Part shown: in pieces, positions 1-5,961 of the stretch
Layout of the letters: every line of letters starts with the position of its first letter
Position numbering within the stretch: position 1 is the first letter of the stretch
NCBI GenBank assembly: GCA_947384095.1
Contig: CANDFU010000049.1
Location: 1 to 8,864, forward strand
From: an uncultured Roseburia sp.
GTDB taxonomy: Bacteria; Bacillota; Clostridia; Lachnospirales; Lachnospiraceae
Length of the DNA: 8,864 bases
Direction: 5' to 3'
Made by a program: the position numbers and the translations under genes
Notes under the pieces: model-generated
Told to the model about the DNA's origin: nothing
Seen by the model: the letters and a program-made list of their open reading frames with translations, nothing else
Databases searched by the model: none

Positions 1-2
1 CC

Positions 3-821
3 TATGTTCCGGATTCCCTGGCACAGGAACCGTTTGGAAGCCTGGACGCCGTATCCTTTTTCGATATCAATTATGACGGCTATACGGATATTATTTTAAT
101 CGAAACATACGGCGGCACACGTTTCGCGGCAGTTTACTATGGCTTCGACGCCAGTGCCGATGAATATGAAGACTCTTTTTTTCCGGAGCAGGAATTATCA
201 GAAACGTTATCCGCGCAGATTTCCCCTCTGACCATCCCCGAAATCCGCAGCGCGCTCTCCGGCGGAAAAAAGAACGGGGAATTTACGGATTATAAAGAGG
301 CTTACAGGGCCGTGAGCAGGTTTTACGAGATGGAAGAGCCATCGGAACACCAGTATAACCTCATCCGTTTTGACGAAGACGATATACCGGAACTGGTCTG
401 CAGTGTCAACGGATACCGTACAAGCCTTTACACCTATGACAAAGGAAAGGTATATGCGCTTATGAACCGCTGGCCGTATGGTGCAATGGGCAACGCGGGG
501 TATGAATACTCCGCCGGAAAAAACAGTCTGCGCAATTACAACAGCGATTACGCCGGAGCGATCCTATATACCACATATATGACAATGAATGCACAACATA
601 CGCTTGATACGGTCGTCCGGATTGAAACATATCAGTTTGACGATGTCAACGAAAACGGCGTCCCCGACAAAGAGGAAGAAGGCTCCATCGGTCTGTACTG
701 CAAAAGTTATATCGACGGCAGGGAAGCTTCCGACGAAGAATGTGCGTCTTACAACATGGGCGAATACACGTATATTGAAGGTATTATGAGCTTTGAAGAA
801 ATAAACGCAGAACTAAACTGA
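3..821 (+). CDS. Asp/Asn-rich repeat protein of unknown function (3' part, 5' end outside window)
   Basis: The reading frame is open from base 3 to the TGA at 819-821, giving 272 visible residues; the true start lies left of the window. A GTG at 312 is only an internal codon. Three Asp/Asn-rich loops are visible: DINYDGYTD (visible residues 21-29), which fits the DxNxDGxxD calcium-loop pattern; FDEDDIPEL (about 123-131); and DDVNENGVPD (about 213-222), of DxNxNGxxD type. Such loops occur in FG-GAP/VCBS-like repeats and in many Lachnospiraceae surface lipoproteins carrying 'D.DxDGxPEL' motifs, so an extracytoplasmic, possibly calcium-binding protein is inferred. The rest is rich in Tyr, Glu and Asp. 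No enzyme motif is recognised, and any signal peptide or lipobox would be in the missing N-terminus. It converges on the DUF3788 gene across a hairpin. The coding call is firm; the function is not known. Confidence 0.75.
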   Translation, partial: YVPDSLAQEPFGSLDAVSFFDINYDGYTDIILIETYGGTRFAAVYYGFDASADEYEDSFFPEQELSETLSAQISPLTIPEIRSALSGGKKNGEFTDYKEAYRAVSRFYEMEEPSEHQYNLIRFDEDDIPELVCSVNGYRTSLYTYDKGKVYALMNRWPYGAMGNAGYEYSAGKNSLRNYNSDYAGAILYTTYMTMNAQHTLDTVVRIETYQFDDVNENGVPDKEEEGSIGLYCKSYIDGREASDEECASYNMGEYTYIEGIMSFEEINAELN

Positions 822-835
822 TTTCTATCCGGTAA

Positions 836-864
836 CCGGGCGGGGAAAAATGATTCCCGCCCGG
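836..864. terminator. GC-rich hairpin between convergent genes, probable bidirectional terminator
   Basis: Nine GC pairs join 836-844 (ccgggcggg) to 856-864 (cccgcccgg). They extend inward through a G-T pair (845/855) and an A-T pair (846/854), leaving an A-rich loop. The hairpin sits 15 bases after the stop of the left-edge gene and 17 bases from the stop of the DUF3788 gene. Neither side has a good T-tract, so efficiency is uncertain. Confidence 0.6.
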
Positions 865-880
865 CAAAAGATGCAGACGG

Positions 881-1300
881 CTACTTTCCCTTCCGGATTT
901 CAATCAGCCGCAGCGCATCCCGATAAACAGCGTCCTCATCCTCCAGATCAATCATGAGCCATTTCTGCCCGTTCCCCTCTCTCGTCTCCCGGTAAATCCC
1001 TCTGATCTGCGCACAGCAGTCCGGCAAAACAGACTCAACGGCCTCCTTTTCCTTTTTGCCGACGACAACCAGCACCGTAAAAAATGATTCTCTTGGATAA
1101 ATTGTACACAGATTTTTTCCCGATTTTTTATATTTAAGATTCCATCCCCGTTCCCAGCTGCATGCGCTGAACTCAATCTTTTCCCTGCAATTATATTTCT
1201 CCTTCATCTCCCGGCAGAATTTGCCAAACAAAGGATTGCCAACATATCTCCCCAGATCATCCAATGTGGGGCAAACGCTTTGATCCTGCAAATCTATCAT
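881..1300 (-). CDS. DUF3788 family protein
   Basis: This is a 139-residue soluble protein of unknown biochemical role. It resembles the DUF3788 family: an N-terminal 'PTLDDLGRYVGNPLFGKFCREM' style helix region (residues 11-32), an aromatic segment around GWNLKYKKSGKNLCTIYP (52-69), the strand SFFTVLVVVGKKE (72-84), and a C-terminal KWLMIDLEDEDAVYRDALRL (113-132). The frame stays open upstream to an ATG at 1429. The ATG at 1300 is chosen because AAGGAG lies 7 bases before it and because a near-perfect promoter (1349-1377) sits inside the longer version. The product is about the length expected for the family and shows no signal peptide or membrane segment. It is transcribed alone, divergently from the alarmone synthetase gene. 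Family recognition is from memory of conserved motifs, not a search. Confidence 0.85.
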   Translation of the reverse strand: MIDLQDQSVCPTLDDLGRYVGNPLFGKFCREMKEKYNCREKIEFSACSWERGWNLKYKKSGKNLCTIYPRESFFTVLVVVGKKEKEAVESVLPDCCAQIRGIYRETREGNGQKWLMIDLEDEDAVYRDALRLIEIRKGK

Positions 1301-1307
1301 ATCATCT

Positions 1308-1313
1308 CTCCTT
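1308..1313 (-). promoter_or_regulatory. Ribosome binding site for DUF3788 gene
   Basis: AAGGAG on the minus strand, 7 bases before the ATG at 1300. It decides the start in favour of 1300 rather than the longer frame beginning at 1429. Confidence 0.8.
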
Positions 1314-1348
1314 TTCCCGCTTAGTGGCAATTTTACTCTTAAAAGAAC

Positions 1349-1377
1349 ATTATACCCCCTTCCATAAGAACTGGCAA
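1349..1377 (-). promoter_or_regulatory. Sigma-A type promoter for DUF3788 gene
   Basis: On the minus strand TTGCCA (1372-1377) and a consensus TATAAT (1349-1354) are separated by exactly 17 bases. The predicted transcript starts near 1342, giving a leader of about 40 bases that contains the AAGGAG site. This is the best-formed promoter in the window. Its presence inside the longest possible ORF argues against translation from 1429. Confidence 0.85.
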
Positions 1378-1427
1378 GAAGACGAACGATACAGGAAACC
1401 TGCCGCTCTCCTGTCATGTATAGAATC

Positions 1428-1443
1428 ATTCCTTCGGAGGAAT
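1428..1443 (+). other. Small hairpin in the SAS1 leader
   Basis: ATTCCT (1428-1433) and AGGAAT (1438-1443) form a perfect 6-bp stem around the loop TCGG. It lies between a weak -10-like TATAGA (1419-1424) and the AAGGAG at 1471. It could be a leader structure or chance; there is no T-run after it. Confidence 0.3.
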
Positions 1444-1493
1444 AGTTTTAACAGGAATGTAAATTCGAAAAAGGAGCAGATACTGATTCTAAA

Positions 1494-2216
1494 ATGACGG
1501 GAAGACGAATAAAAATGAAAGGAACAACAGCAGGAGCAAAAAAATTGTCGACAGAAAAACGGCCACAAACGTTACTGCCGCCGGAACCGGCCCCACTGCC
1601 GGAACAAAAACTCCGGCAGCATCTGGAGGCGCCCATGGTACAGCTCCGCTACGCATATGCAATTGATGTCATACAGGCAAAACTCCGAATGATTAACGCG
1701 GATCTGACGGAACAAAAACACCGCCGTGTCATCCGCAGCATGTCTTCGAGAATCAAGTCAACGGACAGTGTGATCAAAAAACTGTCACGGAAAGGGCAGG
1801 AGGCCACCTATAAAACCGCCGTCTGCACCCTGAACGATATTGCGGGAATCCGGGTCGTCTGTTATTTCTGTGACGATATCTATCAGATTGCGGATGCGAT
1901 GCGGCGGCAGAGCGATACCCGGGTACTCAGGGAAAAAGATTATGTGGGAAAACCCAAAAAAAGCGGTTATCAGAGCATTCATCTGATCGTGGGCGTTCCC
2001 GTCACTTATGAAGATAAGACGAGGGAAGTCAGAGTGGAACTGCAGATCCGCTCCTTTGCAATGGACTACTGGGCGGAGCTTGACACACAGATGTGCTACA
2101 AAAAAAGCGCCGGGCAGATTGAGAACGTCGAGCGGGAGATCAGGGGGTACTCGGACGTGATCGCAAAAGTAGATAACAAAATGCTGGAACTGCGAAAAAG
2201 GATTGAAACAATGTAA
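1494..2216 (+). CDS. Small alarmone synthetase SAS1 (RelA/SpoT synthetase domain)
   Basis: Predicted cytoplasmic GTP pyrophosphokinase: it would transfer pyrophosphate from ATP to GDP or GTP to make (p)ppGpp. The 240-residue protein has only the synthetase domain, with no HD hydrolase, TGS or ACT domain. Visible motifs are the ATP-binding segment RIKSTDSVIKKLSRK (86-100; R86, K88, S92, K96, R99), the Mg-binding D115 in DIAGIR, DYVGKPKKSGYQSIH (149-163; Y159 in the guanine-stacking position) and E182 in VELQIR. Where relatives have 'EH..YK' after WA, this protein has WAELDTQMCYK, so that Glu-His pair is replaced by Asp-Thr. The first 47 residues are basic and proline-rich (LLPPEPAPLPEQ, 27-38) and lie outside the catalytic core. 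The start is uncertain: AAGGAG at 1471-1476 is 17 bases from ATG 1494, another ATG is at 1515, and ATG 1635 has an ideal GGAGG. GH2 follows after 104 bases. It is paralogous to SAS2. Synthetase identity is firm; activity and product are inferred. Confidence 0.9.
   Translation: MTGRRIKMKGTTAGAKKLSTEKRPQTLLPPEPAPLPEQKLRQHLEAPMVQLRYAYAIDVIQAKLRMINADLTEQKHRRVIRSMSSRIKSTDSVIKKLSRKGQEATYKTAVCTLNDIAGIRVVCYFCDDIYQIADAMRRQSDTRVLREKDYVGKPKKSGYQSIHLIVGVPVTYEDKTREVRVELQIRSFAMDYWAELDTQMCYKKSAGQIENVEREIRGYSDVIAKVDNKMLELRKRIETM
1625..1629 (+). promoter_or_regulatory. Internal GGAGG before ATG 1635 in SAS1
   Basis: GGAGG is followed by 5 bases and an in-frame ATG at 1635. Initiation here would give a 193-residue protein beginning MVQLRYAYAI, at the first helix of the synthetase core. 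Its spacing is far better than that of the site upstream of 1494. It could be the true start, a second start, or an accident of the codons for Leu-Glu-Ala. Confidence 0.4.
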
Positions 2217-2243
2217 ACCGGACTACTCTTCTTCATTCACTTA

Positions 2244-2256
2244 AAATACCGTATTT
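2244..2256 (+). promoter_or_regulatory. Perfect odd palindrome upstream of the GH2 promoter, possible operator
   Basis: AAATAC-C-GTATTT is a perfect 6-1-6 inverted repeat. It lies between the SAS1 stop and the candidate GH2 promoter, just upstream of where its -35 would be. It may be a regulator binding site. No T-run follows directly and the stem is too AT-rich for a good terminator. Confidence 0.3.
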
Positions 2257-2312
2257 CCCCTTTCTTTCTTTTCGTCCGGACTGTATACTGTAAGAAAGAA
2301 AAAGGAAAGGGG
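2257..2312 (+). repeat. Pyrimidine/purine inverted repeat covering the GH2 ribosome site
   Basis: The left arm 2257-2272 (CCCCTTTCTTTCTTTT) pairs with the right arm 2297-2312 over 16 positions: 13 Watson-Crick pairs, 2 G-T pairs and 1 mismatch, with a 24-base loop. The right arm includes the purine-rich Shine-Dalgarno sequence of GH2. In a transcript arriving from SAS1 both arms would be present and the ribosome site could be masked; in one starting near 2296 the left arm would be absent. Confidence 0.4.
2284..2289 (+). promoter_or_regulatory. Candidate -10 element for GH2 gene
   Basis: TATACT matches five of six consensus bases and would start a transcript near 2296, leaving a short leader with the Shine-Dalgarno at 2304-2312. 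The -35 position (about 2261-2266, TTTCTT) is poor, so this promoter would need an activator or be weak. Otherwise GH2 is read from the SAS1 transcript, as no terminator is evident between the two genes. Confidence 0.4.
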
Positions 2313-2320
2313 CCGGCATT

Positions 2321-4045
2321 ATGGAAATCTACAGACAGGAGCATCCCAACCCACAATGGGAAAGGGCGGATTGGAGGAATTTAAACGGCGAATGGGAATT
2401 TGATTTTGATTTCGGGAAAAGCGCGCGCGACAGAAAACTCTATGAGGGCGCAAATCTTTCAAAAAAAATCAATGTCCCCTTTTGTCCCGAAAGCCGGTTA
2501 TCCGGCATCGGATACACCGATTTTATTCCGGCAGCCTGTTACAGAAAGGCTTTTACGCTGAATAAAGAAGAGCGAGAGAAAAATATTTTCCTCCACTTTG
2601 GCGCCGTTGACTATGAAAGCTTTGTGTACGTTAACGGACAACTTGTCAAAACGCATGTCGGAGGATACGCTTCGTTTTATGCAGATATCACAAAGTACGT
2701 GGCAGAAGGTGAAAACATCATTTTTGTTATCGCAGAAGATGACATGAAAAGCCACCGGCAGCCGACAGGAAAGCAGAGTGACAAATATGATTCCTATGGA
2801 TGCCTGTATACGCGCACAACCGGCATCTGGCAAAGTGTATGGCTCGAATTTGTGCCCAAAGCCTACATTAAAAACGCAAAATATTATCCCGATACGGAAA
2901 ATGGCACTCTGACCATTATCGGCAGCGTATGCGGATGCGGCAGGCTTCATGCGAAGGTTTCATTTGAAGGGAAACCGATGGGTGAAACGATTGTGAAGGT
3001 GAACAATTCCGTTTTCACCATGCAGGTAAAACCCGATGAACTTTATTTATGGGAGCCCGGGCGCGGCAGACTGTACGACCTTACGCTGACATTTGGCGCG
3101 GACAGCGTAAAAAGTTACTTCGGCATGCGCAATGTCCGCCTTGACGGCAGGAAACTGATGCTCAATAATCAATCCATATTCCAGAGGCTTGTTCTCGACC
3201 AAGGGTTTTATCCCGACGGAATTTATACTGCGGAAACGGACGATGCGTTAAAGAGGGATATTGAACTTTCCATGAAAGCCGGCTTCAACGGCGCAAGGCT
3301 TCACGAAAAAATCTTCGAAAAAAGATTCCTGTATCACTGCGACAAAGCAGGATATATGGTATGGGGAGAACATGCAAATTGGGGAATCGATTATACGGAC
3401 GCCGTGGCCGCGGAAAATTTTATCAGCGAGTGGCTGGAAGCTGTCGAAAGAGATTTTAACCACCCGTCCATCATCGGCTGGTGTCCGTTTAACGAAACAT
3501 GGGGCTATGCAGAAATCAGTCTGAAAAACAAATTGGTAGAGGATGTATACCGGCTCACAAAACAGCTTGACCCCACAAGGCTCTGTATTGACACAAGCGG
3601 GCATTACCATACCGTAACCGATATCTTTGACGTCCACGATTATGAGCAGGATGTCGAAAAGTTCCTTACTTATTTTGCAAAGATAGATGAAGGTATCGTC
3701 AACGACAATATCGAGAGAACGGATCACGGCAGCACACAAAAATATAATGGAGAGCCCGTATTTGTAAGTGAATACGGCGGCATACAATGGAGTGAAGAAA
3801 ACACGGACGGCTGGGGATACGGCGCCGCCCCGAAAACAAAAGAAGAGTTCCTGGAAAGATACAAAAGCCTCACAGACACCCTTCTTGACAATCCACATAT
3901 AAACGGTTTTTGTTACACACAGCTTTATGATGTTGAACAGGAACAGAACGGACTTTACACATACGAGCGGAAAAATAAATTTGATACGGACATTCTAAGA
4001 ACGATCAACAGCAGAAAAGCCGCAATCGAAAACGGGCGGAAATGA
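2321..4045 (+). CDS. Glycoside hydrolase family 2 (beta-galactosidase/beta-glucuronidase-like)
   Basis: Retaining exo-glycosidase of clan GH-A, predicted cytoplasmic because no signal peptide is present; it would cleave small imported beta-linked (or related) glycosides. The 574 residues show the usual three-part order: an N-terminal jelly-roll sugar-binding domain (about 1-180, with LNGEWEF, FLHFGAVDYESFVYVNG and YTRTTGIWQSVWLE), an immunoglobulin-like domain (about 181-275), and a TIM barrel from about 276 (LDQGFYPDG, GFNGARLHEK, GYMVWGE). The acid/base is E392 in FNETWGY and the nucleophile is E484 in SEYGG, so the enzyme looks intact. The C-terminal segment YTQLYDVEQEQNGLYTYERKNKFD (532-555) is typical of the family. 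No accessory C-terminal domain is present, which makes it compact. The ATG at 2321 is preceded by AAGGGG with 8 bases between. Substrate cannot be assigned from sequence; the beta-glucuronidase NxK signature is not seen. It lies 104 bases after SAS1 and ends at a strong hairpin. Confidence 0.92.
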   Translation: MEIYRQEHPNPQWERADWRNLNGEWEFDFDFGKSARDRKLYEGANLSKKINVPFCPESRLSGIGYTDFIPAACYRKAFTLNKEEREKNIFLHFGAVDYESFVYVNGQLVKTHVGGYASFYADITKYVAEGENIIFVIAEDDMKSHRQPTGKQSDKYDSYGCLYTRTTGIWQSVWLEFVPKAYIKNAKYYPDTENGTLTIIGSVCGCGRLHAKVSFEGKPMGETIVKVNNSVFTMQVKPDELYLWEPGRGRLYDLTLTFGADSVKSYFGMRNVRLDGRKLMLNNQSIFQRLVLDQGFYPDGIYTAETDDALKRDIELSMKAGFNGARLHEKIFEKRFLYHCDKAGYMVWGEHANWGIDYTDAVAAENFISEWLEAVERDFNHPSIIGWCPFNETWGYAEISLKNKLVEDVYRLTKQLDPTRLCIDTSGHYHTVTDIFDVHDYEQDVEKFLTYFAKIDEGIVNDNIERTDHGSTQKYNGEPVFVSEYGGIQWSEENTDGWGYGAAPKTKEEFLERYKSLTDTLLDNPHINGFCYTQLYDVEQEQNGLYTYERKNKFDTDILRTINSRKAAIENGRK

Positions 4046-4122
4046 ATACGGCACGGGAATATCGTGCGGCCGCCGTCTGCGACAGCCATCCGGGAACGGA
4101 ACATATTTCGCCAGACGCACAT

Positions 4123-4166
4123 ACAGCATGCGCCGCAGCCGGAAACCCGGCCGCGGCGCATGCTGT
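4123..4166. terminator. Very stable hairpin between GH2 and SAS2, bidirectional terminator
   Basis: Arms 4123-4142 and 4147-4166 are 20 bases each and pair at 19 positions (one A-C mismatch) around a 4-base loop AAAC. The stem contains GCATGC and GCCGC runs. On the plus strand it is followed by TTTCC, on the minus strand by no T-run. It stands between the convergent stops at 4045 and 4194, so it probably ends transcription from both directions. Confidence 0.75.
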
Positions 4167-4193
4167 TTCCATCAGTAATATCTGCCGGTACCT

Positions 4194-4955
4194 CTACTCC
4201 TCAAGAAGACGGTTCATCATTTCCATTTTCTCTTCCGCCGCATAAATCAGCTTACTGCACTCCTTGAGCTCATCGGAAAAATCTGCCACGACCCCCTGAT
4301 ACAAAGACTTGTATTTGATATCATGTTCAAGACTTGCCCACAAATCCATCGCCAGCGTCCGAAGCTGCAGCTCTACCGGAACCATCTGCTTTTTATTCAT
4401 AAAATAGACCGGGACGCGCACAATCATATGCAGGCTGCGATATCCGTTTTTCTTCGGCTCCGCGATATAATCCTTGATATCCATAATATAAATATCATCC
4501 TGTGCGAGCAGCCTGTCCCTTATCAGATACACATCCTTTATGTAGGAACAGACGACACGGATCCCGGCTATATCAAAAATATTATTGCACGCCGCAGAGA
4601 GCGTCAGGTCAAGATCCTTTTTCTCGAGCTTTCCGAGAATACTGGCTGCCGATTTCAGCCGCGTGTCGATATGGTGAATCGGGCAGCGCTGTCTGCGGTA
4701 TTTAAATTCATCCTCAATGATCTCCAGCCTTGCGGCAGCCGCACACATCGCCGCGTTATACATCCTTAAAATGGGATCCATGGTCTGTGAAAACTGATCG
4801 GTGATATCCGCAATATGCTCCATGTCCGAGTCCAGCGCAGCCCGGATCGGCATCAGCTCATGCACCTGTATCACCTCTTCTTCCACATAAACGCCATCCA
4901 TCGCCATCTCTTTTCCCGTCTCAGTTATCGTCTCATTTCCGCCCCTTGACTCCAT
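4194..4955 (-). CDS. Small alarmone synthetase SAS2 (RelA/SpoT synthetase domain)
   Basis: Second predicted cytoplasmic GTP pyrophosphokinase (253 residues), again synthetase-only. Motifs: RLKSAASILGKLEKK (99-113; R99, K101, S105, K109), D128 in DIAGIRVVC, DYIAEPKKNGYRSLH (162-176; Y172), E195 in VELQLR, and WASLEHDIKYK (206-216) with the Glu-His pair (E210, H211) that SAS1 lacks. By eye about half of the positions between DIAGIR and YK are identical to SAS1. About 60 acidic residues precede the core and are not recognisable as a domain. C-terminally, a helix rich in Glu, Lys and Met ends the protein. GTG-AGG-like bases (GTGAGG) lie about 10 bases before the ATG at 4955; in-frame ATGs at 4907 and 4901 are alternatives. 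It has its own promoter and is the last gene of the minus-strand series. The RelA/SpoT assignment is strong; whether it makes ppGpp, pppGpp or pGpp is not visible. Confidence 0.92.
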   Translation of the reverse strand: MESRGGNETITETGKEMAMDGVYVEEEVIQVHELMPIRAALDSDMEHIADITDQFSQTMDPILRMYNAAMCAAAARLEIIEDEFKYRRQRCPIHHIDTRLKSAASILGKLEKKDLDLTLSAACNNIFDIAGIRVVCSYIKDVYLIRDRLLAQDDIYIMDIKDYIAEPKKNGYRSLHMIVRVPVYFMNKKQMVPVELQLRTLAMDLWASLEHDIKYKSLYQGVVADFSDELKECSKLIYAAEEKMEMMNRLLEE

Positions 4956-4974
4956 ACTACAAAAACCTCACTTC

Positions 4975-5049
4975 TGTCTGTTATTACTGCACTCTCCGCG
5001 GCACACCATACGTCAGAGAATGTTGTTTACAGGAATATTATAACAGACA
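4975..5049. repeat. 10-bp inverted repeat bracketing the SAS2 promoter start region
   Basis: TGTCTGTTAT at 4975-4984 is the exact reverse complement of ATAACAGACA at 5040-5049. One arm overlaps the -10 element, the other lies in the untranslated leader 55 bases away. It may be paired binding sites for a regulator, or chance. Confidence 0.35.
5037..5045 (-). promoter_or_regulatory. Extended -10 promoter for SAS2
   Basis: On the minus strand TGTTATAAT combines the extended TGn motif with a consensus TATAAT (5037-5042). A -35-like TTGAGA (5058-5063) is present but with only a 15-base spacer. The transcript would start near 5030, giving a leader of about 75 bases, so SAS2 can be expressed apart from the operon upstream. 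Confidence 0.65.
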
Positions 5050-5096
5050 TTTTTTAATCTCAAATGAAGCCCGGATAAAATATTTATTAAATTTTT

Positions 5097-5945
5097 CTAT
5101 TGCTGATAGCTCACTTCCTGTCTGCACTGCTCAATCTTATTCAGAATCCCCTCCTCATTGTACCGGTTTACCCTGACTTTCATCTGGAACTTTATTTTCT
5201 GCTCCGGCCCAAGAAGGGCATTGCCTTCCTCATCCTGCGTCACCGCCGGCTGCGACGCTTCGATGATACATTCCCATGCACAGAGTACGGCGGCATCGTC
5301 AATCGTATATGCCATCGATACGCTCTCCTGCCGTCGCTCCCGATACTGTTCCAGCGTCATTTCCGCAAATTTCAGCGCCTCCTCCGAAACACCGGATCTC
5401 TGATAGGCACGATATTCCTTCTCCATCATATCTTCTTTTTCCTTACCCAGCACAGCAAGATATTCCTGTGTAAAGCCAAAGGAAATCGTCTGCATCCCCT
5501 CCTTTTCCTCGCTTAATACGTCACCGATATCACCGCTGTTATACGGCATTACCGTGACCATCTCCAGATAAGGCGCCTCCCTTCCCGCCCCGTCCACTGT
5601 TTCCCAGTCTCCGTTCCAGTCGATGAAACGGTAGACCTCCCTGCCGTCGCAATACTGTCTGAGACAGGGCCTTGTGCCATCTTCATCCGTCGTATAATAT
5701 TCAGCTGCCCAGCAGCCGGAGATCTGGTCGGCCCAGACATCCACGCGCTCCGATGTCATCCTGTCCTCACCGGAAAATGTACCTGTATACGTATACTGCA
5801 GTTGGTCCGTACGCTTTAACCGCCGCATCGCATCCTGCATCCGTCCCATCTCGTCACTTTCCGTCATGCCTCCTGTCACTGCTATGACGGTAATGACAGA
5901 CGCAAAAACAACAACCGTAACCGCGCGGGCATTTTTCTTTTCCAT
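5097..5945 (-). CDS. Membrane-anchored extracytoplasmic protein of unknown function
   Basis: A 282-residue protein not recognised as a named family. Residues 8-25 (AVTVVVFASVITVIAVTG) form a hydrophobic segment after a basic start (MEKKNAR), reading as a signal anchor or uncleaved signal peptide. There is no lipobox cysteine after it. The exported part is acidic and mixed, with beta-like stretches (LQYTYTGTFSG 49-59, YRFIDWNGDWETV 105-117, IKFQMKVRVNRYNEEG 251-266) and a charged, probably helical middle section (about 165-207). Six cysteines (78, 94, 99, 222, 226, 274) could form disulfides outside the cell. The beta-rich pattern recalls LolA-like or DUF-type ligand-binding proteins of Clostridia, but this is only an impression. 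A G-run (GGGGGG) 8 bases before the ATG supports the start. It follows the HAD gene by 16 bases, so the two are probably co-transcribed. Confidence 0.8.
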   Translation of the reverse strand: MEKKNARAVTVVVFASVITVIAVTGGMTESDEMGRMQDAMRRLKRTDQLQYTYTGTFSGEDRMTSERVDVWADQISGCWAAEYYTTDEDGTRPCLRQYCDGREVYRFIDWNGDWETVDGAGREAPYLEMVTVMPYNSGDIGDVLSEEKEGMQTISFGFTQEYLAVLGKEKEDMMEKEYRAYQRSGVSEEALKFAEMTLEQYRERRQESVSMAYTIDDAAVLCAWECIIEASQPAVTQDEEGNALLGPEQKIKFQMKVRVNRYNEEGILNKIEQCRQEVSYQQ

Positions 5946-5961
5946 TGTGCCATCCCCCCGA

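Noticed and set aside
1301..1429. Longer N-terminus for the DUF3788 protein from ATG 1429
   Set aside because: A TTGCCA-17-TATAAT promoter lies inside it and a good ribosome site precedes the ATG at 1300; the extra residues do not resemble the family.
1494..2216. SAS1 as a toxic synthetase of a toxin-antitoxin pair
   Set aside because: No small antitoxin gene lies next to it on the same strand; the upstream gene is divergent DUF3788 and there is no fused antitoxin domain after the core.
2217..2320. Terminator between SAS1 and GH2
   Set aside because: The only stems are AT-only or very long-range; no GC-rich hairpin with a T-run was found, so read-through remains possible.
3248..3898. 216-codon minus-strand open frame inside GH2
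   Set aside because: It is antisense to the conserved catalytic barrel of GH2 and its translation shows no domain; a shadow of the real gene.
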